The notes under the pieces: generated by a model
Told to the model about the DNA's origin: nothing
Database searches by the model: none
The model's input: only the letters and a program-made list of their open reading frames with translations
Made by a program: the position numbers and the translations under genes
From: Fragum whitleyi
Taxonomy: Eukaryota > Mollusca > Bivalvia > Cardiida > Cardiidae
DNA: 64,000 bases
Assembly (NCBI GenBank): GCA_948146395.1
Contig: OX411547.1
Coordinates: 59,729,566-59,793,565, forward strand
Direction of reading: 5' to 3'
Part shown: positions 1-11,432 of the stretch, one piece after another
Numbering within the stretch: the first letter of the stretch is position 1
Layout: each line of letters begins with the position of its first letter

Positions 1-129
1 AGTAAAATGATAATAAAAAAAAAAAAACAGAAAATACAGAACAACGCAATATTTCGTGCACAGTAATTGCTTTTGTATTGTTTTGTTGCAAAGATTTTCT
101 AATATACTGATACATTTCTCAGTGCAATA

Positions 130-480
130 AATAGCTGTAGGAGAATCGTTTGTTTCGGTGTACGGTAAGATTGGTTTATATTTCATTGAGTGGACAACAA
201 AAGCTATATTTTCATGGATGCAAAATATAGCTTTTGTTGTTCACGAAATGAAATTTTGATCGACTCTACTGGAAAAAACAAACCTCTAATCTATTTCTTT
301 AATGCAAAACTGAGACATAATATCGTAATCGTAGGACAAATTTGCTTAATGCGCATCATTTTAAAGTGAATGCTATGTTATGATGACGTCACTTATTGGG
401 TTCCGCTTAGATGACGTCACAATAAATCAAAATTAAATGTACAGTTATTTCTCGTTAATTCACCAACAAGCATTACAGAA
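130..480. mobile_element. Inverted-repeat element, family A
   Basis: Its core is a palindrome around AAAGCTATATTTTC (about 170-275), followed by a tail with TGACGTCAC motifs. Related copies lie at 50905-51331 and 57334-57660, with fragments near 43235, 51893 and 59290. No coding capacity; probably a non-autonomous DNA transposon. Confidence 0.65.
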
Positions 481-660
481 TATATGTTTTTCATCATCAA
501 CGACGCTACAATGAGAACAATTTCTATCTTGTATGTAAATTTTTAAGTATATACCCATATACCCGTTTCAATGCGAAGTGGTGCTACTCCATAATGAAAT
601 ACCAAAAGTAAATGAGTGGTTTTATTTGAACACCATTCTGCTGTTTCTTCTTAAAAAAAT

Positions 661-985
661 GATTTATCATATAGCTATATAAATATCCGTGTGATAACAT
701 CCCATAGTATATTTTTTTATGATATCACATAGTTATTTTTAGAACAATGATATAATGCGGTTATTTTTAGAAACTTGCATTTCAGTTAAAAACATAGACG
801 AAAACAAGACAAATAGAGGTTATAAGATAAATATAATACGTACTTAGTGTATTGTATGAAAAAATATCTAACTAGGCTGTAAAAATTGATAATTGTCTCG
901 GCAAAGCCTCGACAATGATCAATTCTCCCAAACTCGTTAGATATTATTTTTCATACAAAACACTAAATACGTATTATATATAAAA
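661..985. mobile_element. Long palindromic MITE, family B
   Basis: The core (about 820-985) is a near-perfect palindrome with arms containing TATCTAAC and TGATAATTGTC. The whole 325-bp unit recurs in opposite orientation at 45411-45735, and its core at 51741-51890. Confidence 0.75.
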
Positions 986-1054
986 AGATATTTGATTTCA
1001 ACATGATGCATTCATGTAAAATATAACGTTTTATTAAGTTTTATAAAAGAACAT

Positions 1055-1127
1055 TGGAGAATCCGGGTATCGATCCCGGTACCTCTCACATGCTAAGCGA
1101 GCGCTCTACCACTTGAGCTAATTCCCC
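1055..1127 (-). tRNA. tRNA-Ala(AGC): tRNA-Ala (anticodon AGC)
   Basis: On the minus strand the 73 bases fold as a full cloverleaf. The acceptor stem GGGGAAT/ATTCTCC has one G-T pair, the D stem is GCTC/GAGC, the anticodon stem CTCGC/GTGAG has loop TTAGCAT, and the T stem is CCGGG/CCCGG. A box (TAGCTCAAGTGG) and a B-box-like GGATCGATACC are present, and a TTTT terminator follows at about 1045-1048. No intron or mismatch is seen, so it is probably a working Pol III gene unrelated to the large gene. Confidence 0.95.
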
Positions 1128-1140
1128 GTCTCTAGTCTAA

Positions 1141-1407
1141 ATTATATCTTTTGTTGTTGTTGTTGTTGTTTTATAACAACGATGAACGTACCTTTTATCA
1201 GATGCCTCAGTCGATATTGAAGGCCCGGTCCAACTTAGCAATCTTTACATCCGCTAGCAACAATTGTTTATCCTATACATATGCTTTGCATACGCTAGAT
1301 CTACGCTAAGTGTCCGTCCATTGTGATTTTATCCGTGCAGAAAATTATGAGTTGCACAAGACTTTCATCTAGCGGATTAACTTTCCACTATGTACTAAGT
1401 AAATGAC

Positions 1408-1438
<31 letters not shown>

Positions 1439-2203
1439 AGAGGAACAAACTCTATATGTATCTGAATCATCCGTTATTCTTCCGCCGCATCCTTAATGCA
1501 ACTGTTAGACATCATCGTAACTCGCACCCACAAAGGATGAAAACGCACAGGGGGCAGAATCATCTGGTGGTAAAGGCGACTAGATACCACAATATTTTGA
1601 GGAAAAGCCACAAAAAAGGAAATACTGTTACACATCCAAAATAGTTTTTTAAAGAAACATAAATAAATCTACTTCTCCTTAAATCGCAGAATATGTGCAA
1701 ATATAAATATTCCCCAGTTTCAGATTACACCTTGCCTTCAAACATTAACAACGAAAATATAGTTTCACCAACACCTATGCCATAGGGGAACCAATTCATT
1801 TTCCATAGGCGACCATCATTATAACTCATAGCTCATAGCTCAATTCAAGAGTGTACGAAAATAATAAAACCTGTCTAAAATTGAGGCCTGTTCATTTGCA
1901 CATGAAATAAAATGAAGATTACTATGGCATGATCCCTATTCTCTTCTACTTTTTGGGCCATTTTTTGAGATGACCCCGACCCGATGACCCTTAGCACGAA
2001 AATGTGTTTACCGGCCCCTCTAAGAAATAAACCCATGGTTTAAAAAAAAATGCTATACGACTGGGAAAAAATCAATAATTTTTCGATTATATTGCAACAA
2101 CAGATTATAATCAGTGTAAAAAAGTAAAATGATTTTGAATTTCAATAACATTAACATTCCCTAAAGATTCTTGACAGATCGCAGGAAATTAAATTATACT
2201 GAG
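1141..2203. other. Intergenic, no gene seen
   Basis: Contains a short GTT microsatellite (about 1151-1170) and a poly-A run (1409-1436). Only short non-conserved reading frames occur. Confidence 0.6.
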
Positions 2204-3011
2204 TTCCATAAGAAAGTGTGCACTTTCACTTTTTGCATTTTTCTTGATTTTACAAAGTGAGAAGAAAATAAGGGAGTAGATTTGATACCATACTTTAGTC
2301 AAGACCTTTTGAATAAAACGACAAATCAGTTTTGGATAAAGTATCGCATGCTGCATACGCGCTGGCAGAGCTTAAACTGTTGAGATTTGACCTCCTTACA
2401 ATTTTTTCTTTGGTAAGAGCTATGTGTTGATGTTGCATCATAGAGTTTAAGAAGCCATTCCAAGCCATATCCAAACCAAAGATTTAACTTCAATGAACAC
2501 GTTACGTGTTCGTCAAAGTTAGTCATTGCTACGTTGTTAGGCCAGTAACTTGTCGTTGAATGGTGCTATGGCGTTTTATGACATCTCGATTTGCTTCAAA
2601 AATGCTGAATAAAATGACAACCTCGATTTCTATCGGAACATGAACGCTCAATCAATTTTAATGACGTTCTAAATCTGACAAGGTTAGATTTTGTTGAACG
2701 ACGTTTATTTGTAGTCAAACCACGCTATAGCATCATGCATAATTGTATTGAAGATTTGATTTTATGCTTAGAAAAACTACAAAAATTCAACTGAATGCAT
2801 TTTCAGACAAATTATTCGTCTATCGCGTGATACATGTGCAAAATATGCAAAATCAAATGTCTCGATTTAGCAAAAAATATTCTCATCGCACGATTTTTGT
2901 TTTTAAATATCGTTTGCACACTCTTGGGGATAGCCATACGACGTTTTATGACGATAGATTGTGAAATTTCAGAGATATTTATAATTCAAAGGTGCACACT
3001 TTCTTTTGGAA
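2204..3011. mobile_element. DNA-transposon-like element with 24-bp terminal inverted repeats
   Basis: The left end TTCCATAAGAAAGTGTGCAC matches, inverted, the right end containing GTGCACACTTTCTTTTGGAA. The 808-bp interior has no convincing reading frame, so it is probably non-autonomous. Confidence 0.55.
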
Positions 3012-3759
3012 ATAAATATAGTTCCCCTAGACCACTATGGGACTTTTATCCTAACCGGTAGTAACTGCAACTTCTCCGATTCAGGATAAGTATTTCAAAA
3101 AGTATTTTCACTTATGCGGGTCATTACATATCATAAATACCAAGGCAATAGTTTAAACATTTAGGACAAAGTTTCTCTGCGGAGTTTGCAATCTTCAACG
3201 GGTCGATTTTTTTCTCACTTCACCAAACCCCATTTTCGCGAGATGCGTCAATATTACATCATACGTGCGTATCCTCTGAAAAAAAGTCACTAAATCATGT
3301 TTAGCGAGCGATCAAGTGCCATCCTATAGCCTCTTATGTAAACTCTGTGTCACTTTGATTTAGAAAAGAGATATTTACTTAATAAGCCAACACGTAGATT
3401 ATTTCGTCCATTGCTTTTTCTGCGTGAGGCAAAAAAGCCGTTACAATATTTAAATTCAAGCTATAGTTACGATAATTGAGTTGCCTATCGGTTACACATA
3501 AAAGGCCTATGTGAAAATTAAACATTTATCGATGCTTCGAAACAACATTCATGAACATTATCTTGGCATCATATTATACCAAGAGACATGCGTTTCATAT
3601 TCTAATTGATGATTATGATTAATAAATGTTTTATTTTTATTTCAATTTTTCATGAATCAGTGGTAAGAAGTGTTAAACCAAACACTCAGAATTTGTCTTA
3701 AGGTCCACTGTGACAGCTGTGTACAGTGTTAATGAAATATTAATTTGTTCAAACAAAAG
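3012..3759. other. Intergenic, no gene seen
   Basis: Unique-looking AT-rich DNA between a transposon-like element and the possible promoter region. No coding or structural signal recognised. Confidence 0.5.
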
Positions 3760-3941
3760 CCCCCTGCGCCATGTGCGATGTCAAGCTATCTTTCGTCCTA
3801 TTTTGGGTCTCGAATATCGACGCATGCGCATTTTGATCGCCCACAGAGACGAGATAGATAAATTCTGTCTAATTGATAATTAGAGATTTATAAGCATTTG
3901 TCTTAGTCTTACAGGTTAAATGCTTGGTGTCTAGCCAGCCG
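3760..3941 (+). promoter_or_regulatory. Possible promoter and 5' untranslated exon of the large gene
   Basis: This stretch has the highest local CG content upstream of exon 1, with a CGCATGCGCA palindrome-like site at 3821-3830 resembling an NRF-1 site. It ends in a strong donor (GGTAAGT, GT at 3942). Exon 1 has an acceptor 11 bp before its ATG, so an upstream exon is needed. There is no direct evidence of transcription. Confidence 0.25.
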
Positions 3942-4130
3942 GTAAGTTTAACAGTTCTTTCATTATCTAAATAATTTGCAATATTCTAAAGTTAAACCTT
4001 CAAGTTATATACTATATAAGAAAAAATGGATATTTCCGTAAACTTATAATGATTATTATTGTTGTTATTATTAAAAATATTCGGGCAATAAAAGAAACAT
4101 TTTTTTAGAAAACAAAAATTCCACAAGCAA
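3925..4130 (+). repeat. Segmental duplication, copy 1
   Basis: Sequence from TGGTGTCTAGCCAGCC through ACATTTTTTTAG is repeated at 5545-5985, where a MITE interrupts it at 5598-5835. Copy 1 carries GTAAGT where copy 2 has CCATGT. Confidence 0.65.
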
Positions 4131-4484
4131 CAAAACAACGGGTCGTCAAAAGTTTGTGTGAAATGTCGTTTGTTTGAAAAAGACTTTCAACGTCGTTGTG
4201 ACTTCCAACGTTGTTATACCGTGTATGTTGCATTTATTCTCAAGTGTTGTCGCTTAAAATCGTTTTGAATGTATCACAATTACATGAATTAATATGATCA
4301 AAAATTAACCGAGGACAATCATGTTAAATTAATATGAAGTTTTTTCCAAAATTTTCGAAATTATTTCGAAAGCCTAGGTGTCGAACGTAAGTACAATGTA
4401 CCGACGGACGTTCAACGGACACATCACCTTGACAATAGGAACAATAATCTTGAAATGTATCAGATGAGCCAATAAGAAATAAGT

Positions 4485-4913
4485 ACAGTTAATAACATCG
4501 TGAAATTGACATTCAACTCGATTAAAAAACATTCAAAAGTACTCGCTCATCGCTCCAATCATTATTCCAAACACTCTATCAAACCATTCAAAAACGCTCT
4601 AAACTCACTCAAAATGACAAAATCAACAACAACATCCCAAAAAGAAAAAGCTAGAAAAAAATCTCGAATTCACTGAAATAATTAGAATTTGAAAGCGGTA
4701 GGATGGTTCTTGACGAGATATGAAGTTTTTCATAGAATTTGTATGCTTTTTTGTTAAAGGGAGGTAATAAATGTAGCTTATTTTGTTCATCCAGACAAAA
4801 TTAGAGACATTGGATTACCTCCCCTGAATTTCACTCAAAACTAACTTATCGCACTCATTCAATTTCATTCCAAAATCATTCCTCTTGTCAATTTCACGTT
4901 GTTGTTACCTGTA
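4485..4913. mobile_element. MITE family C, copy 1 (about 430 bp)
   Basis: Terminal inverted repeats ACAGTTAATAACATCGTGAA / TTCACGTTGTTGTTACCTGT. An inner GGGAGGTAAT...ATTACCTCCC pair is shared with the copies at 7669, 12158 and 14928. Confidence 0.8.
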
Positions 4914-5544
4914 GTCCCCTCCTGCTCGACATGGCGGTATATGTTAAGTATGTAAAAACAAACGAAAAAATAAAAGAAGTAGTAAAATTATTAAAGTATT
5001 CTCAAATATTACATACGAATAAGCAAAACTTGTTAAGTGATAAAAGATAAATATCATCAATTAAAAAAGATGAAGTAAGACCTAAAATAGTACATGTAGC
5101 ATAAATAGAATGTAATAAATTTGCTGCCATTGCTAACAACTGATTTTCTTGTATATTGGCATCAACTATTTTTGGAAAAGGAAATGTTTTTTGCTAAATG
5201 AGAACAATGTTGCCCGTCGTTCAGTTCAAAGATATTCTGGAACATTCATAACTAAATCGAACGCAATGTGCTTCGTTTCGAACAATAGTTTTGATGTTTT
5301 GCGGGTAAATCCTAATGCTGTTTTTATATATTTATATTATTATCAAAATTCTTCACAGGGGTTGCACAGCATATTTCATTAACTTATTGAAATCTTAAGA
5401 AGTAACTCATAATTTTGAACTAAAGCAGAAAAAAAAAACAAGTATGCATTAAAAAAGGAATGCATGATAAGCCAAAACGTTAAAAATCTTTCGTTGCTTC
5501 TGGGATAAGATTGTGGTTTTATCGGTAAAAATAAGTATGGCACT

Positions 5545-5985
5545 TTGGTGTCTAGCTAGCCGCCATGTTTAACTGTTCTTCCATTATCTTAATAATTGAG
5601 CCTGTGCGTGAGCTTTCCAACAATTTCTTATATGCACAAAGCAAAGACTCAGACCAGCCTGTGCATCCGCACAGTCTGACCAGAGTCTTCACTATGCGCT
5701 TAGTAGATAGATAAGGTCTCAAAGTATCTGTAGACTATCAGGTAACTTTATATTTACGGTATGTGGCTGTCTATGCTGCTCAATGTTTACACCTCACGAA
5801 CATTTCGAATTGTTGGAAATGTCATGCACAGGCTCATTTTTTATTATTCTATAGTTAAACTTTCAAGTTAAATGATGAAAACTGGACACTTTTTCATGAT
5901 TATCATTGTTGTTTTTATAATAAATATTAGTGCCATAAATGCAACATTCGATTTATTAGAAATCACAAAAAATCTACCATTTATA
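5545..5985 (+). repeat. Segmental duplication, copy 2, split by a MITE
   Basis: Matches 3925-4130 on both sides of the inserted family D MITE at 5598-5835, giving a natural empty/filled pair for that insertion. Confidence 0.65.
5598..5835. mobile_element. MITE family D (about 238 bp), copy 1
   Basis: Ends GAGCCTGTGCGTGAG...TTTCCAACAATTT and AATTGTTGGAAATGTCATGC...GGCTC are inverted repeats of about 31 bp. Other copies are at 41139-41457, 46473-46710 and 59011-59251; fragments near 7235, 9610, 12980, 55458 and 63955. Confidence 0.82.
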
Positions 5986-6068
5986 AAATTTTTATAATTC
6001 AAGCGATTCTTTCGGCAATATCTAGACAGGACTGTCTTTATCATCCATGTCTCAAATCAATTTTCGAA

Positions 6069-6312
6069 GGCGTCATAGCACAGTTAGTAACGCGTCGGAC
6101 CGTCAATCTAGAGGTCCCGGGTTCGATCCCCGATGGCACTCATTCTTTCCGACTATTTGTCTTAAACCAATGGGTTGATAATCGTAGACCTGTGTGAGAT
6201 AGCAGCCTGGGGCTAGGAAAGAATATGATGGTTGTACTGGTGCTCCAGCCGCCGCGATATACTTGCAAAAATGTTGAAAGTGGCGTAAAACTCCATTCAA
6301 TCAATCAAACAA
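6069..6312 (+). mobile_element. tRNA-derived SINE, full length, ending just before exon 1
   Basis: The tRNA-like head has A-box-like TAGCACAGTTAG and B box GGGTTCGATCCCC. A conserved body follows (CACCAATGGGTTGATAATCG type, TGTGAGATAGCAG, GCCGCCGCGATAT) and a GCGTAAAAC...ATTCAATCAATCAAAC tail. The tail ends about 18 bp before the first base after the acceptor of exon 1. Confidence 0.85.
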
Positions 6313-6339
6313 TAAAATCAATTTTCAGGTTACCCTAGC

Positions 6340-6379
6340 ATGACGATCACGATGAAGCTTGCGTTCATCATTCTTTCAG
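6340..6379 (+). CDS. Exon 1: start codon and first part of signal peptide (residues 1-13)
   Basis: The exon encodes MTITMKLAFIILS and ends in phase 1 before GTAAGG. Joined to exon 2 it gives a 22-residue signal peptide: a lysine, a hydrophobic core, and a V-S-A cleavage site before Y-N-E-T. The start at 6340 is preceded by a possible acceptor (TTTTCAG at 6322-6328), so an upstream non-coding exon is likely. Met5 at 6352 would also give a good signal peptide. The 10.2-kb intron to exon 2 makes the link an inference from phase and sequence fit. Confidence 0.72.
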
Positions 6380-9300
6380 GTAAGGGTTTTTTCATTTCTA
6401 GGGATTTGATTCGTCATTTTACGAACTGTATTAATTCCGCAACATCCTAATGAAATTCATTAGGAAAACTCGGTTAACACTGTTAAAGTTCATTACTGCC
6501 GAAACGTTGCGGATCCACTACCTTAAGTGTCCACTACCTTAAGCGTTATAGAAAATGACACTTAAAAACTAATTGCTCTGACAACCTTTTTGAATTCCAT
6601 ATAATATTCATTTATTGAATCATCTATACTCACAAATCTATACATTCGATATTGCTCGATCCACCACCTCTTTTAGCGACCATTTCTATTAAGCGACCAA
6701 CATAAAAGTTCCTTGATCGTAAGCAAAATATATGAAAAAGTGGCCAGACTTTAACGAATAATTGTTTATTATCGAATCTTATGTTGTTGGAACCCATTAA
6801 TCAAACGATTCTGATTGACTAGAATATCATTGGGTCTAAGAAAAATTATGCGACATTTTTATATGCTATGAAAATGGCCTCATTTATCATGAAGTATTGT
6901 ATTCAGCGACTATTTTTTGGTGGTCCCTTAAGTGGTTGCTAAACACAAGTTTTACCGTATTTCTTATTACATGCCATTGTATGAATGTCATAACCAGGAT
7001 AGCAATACCTGTAAATAAGATGATTCTGATTGACTAGAATATCAATGGGTGTATGAAGTATTATGCGACAATCTTTTATATCAAAATGGCCTTATTTATC
7101 ATGAGTTATTGTATTCAGCGACTGATTTTGGGTGGTACCCTAAGTGGTTGCTTAACAAGAGTTTTACTGCAATTCTTTATACATGCAAATGAAATGATGT
7201 CATAACCGGAATAGCAATGCCTCGAAAAGTATTTGAGCCTGTGTGTGACAACTTTGGTCGGTTAGCAATTTTTTATTTATTTATTTATTTATTCTTAAAT
7301 AACCAAATAAAAAAAAATAAACTCTACTTCGGCCTTTTTTGACAATTTCCGTAAAACAATTGATAAATATGAGCATGTGCGATACATTTTCAGTAATTTG
7401 CGCATTTTTTTCTTTTTTTTTTCTATTTTTTCTATTTTTTCAATTAAAAAGCTTGCACTCTTTATCAAAGAATATGCATCAATCGAACAATAAAAATATA
7501 AATAAACTAAAAAGTAGAAAAGTACATGAATAAATATAAGAGAGATGTTTGAAGCAAAATAATTCGTTTCCAATTGTGTTTGTCAAATTGAAGAATACTT
7601 AAGTGGTAAAAATATGACTCAAACCTAAAGAAATATTTGAAAGTTCTATGGACTGTAATTCGTAGGTTACAGTTAACAACATCGTGAAATTGACAAGGGG
7701 ATCGATTTTGTAGTGTTTTTTAAATGATTCTGGAATAGAAATGATTGAGCGCAATGAGTGGGTTTTGGGTGATATTAAAGGGAGGTAAACCAATATCGCT
7801 AATTTTATTGAGGATGAACAAAATTAGCGATATTCATTACCTCCCGCTAATAAGATAAGCATTAAAGTTCTATAAATGGCTTTCTATTTCTTCAAAAAAA
7901 CAATCAGACATTTAGTCTTTCAATCATGTCAGTGAAATAGCGATTTTTCCAAGCCAAATTTATTTTGCATGTATTTGTTGATCTTATCTATTTTAGTGAT
8001 TATGGAGCGTTCTTGAATCGTTTGAGTGAGTGTTTGAAATGAATAAATGGAGCGTTGGGTGAGTGATCGAGAATGGTTTTGAATAAGATGAATGTCAATT
8101 CACGTTGTAATTAACTGTATTTGTGAGATTTTCAGTTTCGCTATTCGCGACTGAATGAACAATCGAAATCAAGAAAATCGCTATAGTCTTAGATGATAGA
8201 GAAATAAAGATTCTGTCCCTCTGTGCACCTTTACGAACAAACGGCATTTATTTGATATTACTTGTTTTCTAACGTGCTTTCTAATTGGCTGAAAAGTTGT
8301 TTCATTCTTCAATAAAAATAGTTTGGAGAACGCAATTGTTTTTTTAGTTTGCGCGCAAAGTATTCCCTCAAAAAGATATGTCTTATGGAGAAGTTCTTCC
8401 ATTATTGCGTCAATTATATACTCGTCTCTCACCAATGGTTGACCTATGTGGGACAGCAGGTGAAGGCTAGGAAAGGATATAATGGTGGTATTGCTGTGAG
8501 AACTACCAGACAACAGTTGTTGGGTGCTCTAGCCGCCGCGATATAACTAAAATAATGTTAAAAGCGGTTTAAAAATCCATGCAAACAAACAAAATCATTT
8601 AAATCATTTAAGCTCTTCCTTGTTTTTTTTTTTGGTCTGATTGAACCCTAAAACAAACTCACAGAACAACAGCCATTTTTTAATAGATAGGTAAAGCAAA
8701 ACTCACTTTAATCCTCATTCAAAAGTCGCTCCAACTGCTCATTCAATTTTATTCCAAAATCATTATAGTCGACATTGTCCGAGCGACCTCTTCTATTAAG
8801 CGACCATTACAAAATCCCGGGCCTTGACCGAAAGCAAAATCTTTGATTAAGAAGACATTCTTAAGCGAAAAATTTGTTTATTCTTTAATCATTTGGTGGG
8901 ACCATTAAGACTCGCTCAACGAGGAGATTCTAACGGGCTCGAACACCATAGGATTCAGTAAGAATTATGCGACAAAATGACCTTCCATATTTTTTATGAA
9001 ATACTGCGAATATTCCTATAAGCAATAAGTGGTCGCTTGATACACGTTTTATTGTATATAATTATAATTCTACCTATATAAAAATGTATAAACCCTCTCC
9101 TGTGTTTAGGATAAGAAAGAGCAAGCGAGTGCTTAAAGAAAAAAACAAACTTGCATTACCAAAAGACTAATATTTAATTCGAGTGTCAAACTTAGGGTGC
9201 TCGCATATGATCGTCATCCTTAACACGAGTATTAGATACAGCCTTTGTTTGATATTTTCCAACTACAGTTTAAAAAACGTGTATTATGCGACCACTTACA

Positions 9301-11401
9301 GAACAACCAAAAACGCGGTCGTTCAAGAGAATGGTCGCTTCGTACACGTTTTGTTCACAAATAAGAAACATTATTTTGACTTAATATGGAGGTTATTGCG
9401 ATTTCTCATTGATCGTGTGTTCTTAAAAGTAAAAAGAATCGTCTCTCGAGATATTAATGAGTTTTTACTATGTAGGATTCATTCACATTTATTTTCAAAC
9501 CAATAATATCTACTCTAAAAGATATTTTAATCTATAGAAGGGGAATTTCAAAACGGTTGCTTAATAAAAGTGGCTGCTTAATAGGCGTATTCGCTTGAGT
9601 AAGATGGACTGTATTTCACATGTGCACAGGACGTACATACTGAGCAGCCTAGACAAACACCCAGTAAAATTTACATTGGTTGCTTCTTTCTACAATGTGC
9701 ACATAAACACTCTGACCAGAGGCTTTGCTTTGCGCCCATGTGAAATAGCTAGTTATGTCATCAGCGGTCTGTAATGCTTTATTGGACAGCATGTGATTTG
9801 AGGACGTTATAACATGAAAAACCTCGGTAAATTTCTATTTTCCCGCAGGTATTTACTACATTTTCCTACGTACACCATCGGATTGAAGCGTTACAGAAAT
9901 TAACCTAAATCAATGAAATATAGATAAAATAAACTGATGTTGTCAAGTTTGCGGTGTAATACTATACCGTATCATTAGGCTTGGCTCAACATGGACAACA
10001 ATTTTCCTTATTTGTTGATCAATTAGAGTAATACGGTATCCTCACAGTAACATGTTGTGTCACAACTATTCAGGGAAATCAAAGTATCTATTGAAATAAA
10101 ACCGGTAAACGCATGTTACTGTATGCCAACCACAAAGAGTTGGATATACATGTATAGAGAATACTATGAAAATGTCTTTAAATACCAATGTTAGAGTTTA
10201 TAATGACAAGGCTTTGCCCAATATATTTGCCCAGGACACTTATATATTTATTCTCATTTTGCAGCTTTTAAACTTAACGAAACATTAAAAGCCAAAGAAA
10301 TAAACGTAAAAGTGATTCAAGATAAGGTCATGAACATATGCAATTGTTGTTAATATAGACTGCCTGATATCGTTTTTTGTTATCAGGTAGGTGCCAGATG
10401 TAGGTGTTATCAGGCCAATAGAGGCTTCGTTGCATGATAAAATAACAAGACATACATCATTTAAATTTGAGTCAACTTGGTCCCATTCTAATATGAAAAA
10501 TCTATTTGGACGCATATTTTCAAGGCAAAGCAGAGTTTTTATTACAATATGCTTATTCTGGCCTTCCCGGAACAAACAATCGTTTCTCGTAGATCAATAG
10601 CTTAAGTCTGGACAGATGAATTCCAAAGAGGGGTCGGTTTTTACTTTATAGATAACACATAGACTAACAATAAATATTCAATTACGACTTGTAATAGTTA
10701 AAGTATAAATCAATTAGATGTCGTCAATTGGAGCACTCATTACCTGATATTCGATCGAGTTTCAGTCACAGATGGCCATAGGTAAATATCACGTATCAAC
10801 AATTTTGTTGGCGCTCCAACGTGTAAATTTACGACTTTTTGTTCCCAATTTTGACCTTCGTTTAGAGGAGTTTTTGCATCATTTTTGTACAGTGTCTGTA
10901 AATTTAAATTTACAGACACCGTTCAAAAATTATGCACAACTAAATTGTCAATTTAATCAGTTTCGTACTGACCATTTAATTTTTCTTCTTGAATTGACTA
11001 TCTTAATAATTGTAATCGTGTCCATCAAGATTTGTGCACTTTGATAGGTCGAATATTTGGTGTGCAGCTAAAATTAGTCAGAAAAAGTAGTCCATTAAGA
11101 ATTCTGGTTCATTATGGAGAAGTCTTGGCGTTTATGTTCCATGAATAAAATATTGAGATAATGACGTTACTACCCAAAATTATTCCCATGAAAATTTCTT
11201 GGAGTTACATATTTTGTAGATTGAAACGCGCTTAATCCCACACTACAAAGAAAATAAATGAGGGGGTCACCAGACGGATTTAGTGAAAAACACTCACAGC
11301 TATCAAGCTTTTCTTCTTCTTCATAATCTACTTCTTCTTTCTCTTCTTCTTCTTCTTCTTCTTCTTCTTCTTCTTCTTCTTCTTCTTCTTCTTCTTCTTC
11401 T

Positions 11402-11432
<31 letters not shown>

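Noticed and set aside
6069..6140. A true tRNA gene at the head of the SINE
   Set aside because: Boxes A and B are present but the acceptor and anticodon stems do not pair, and the sequence continues into the SINE body seen in other copies.
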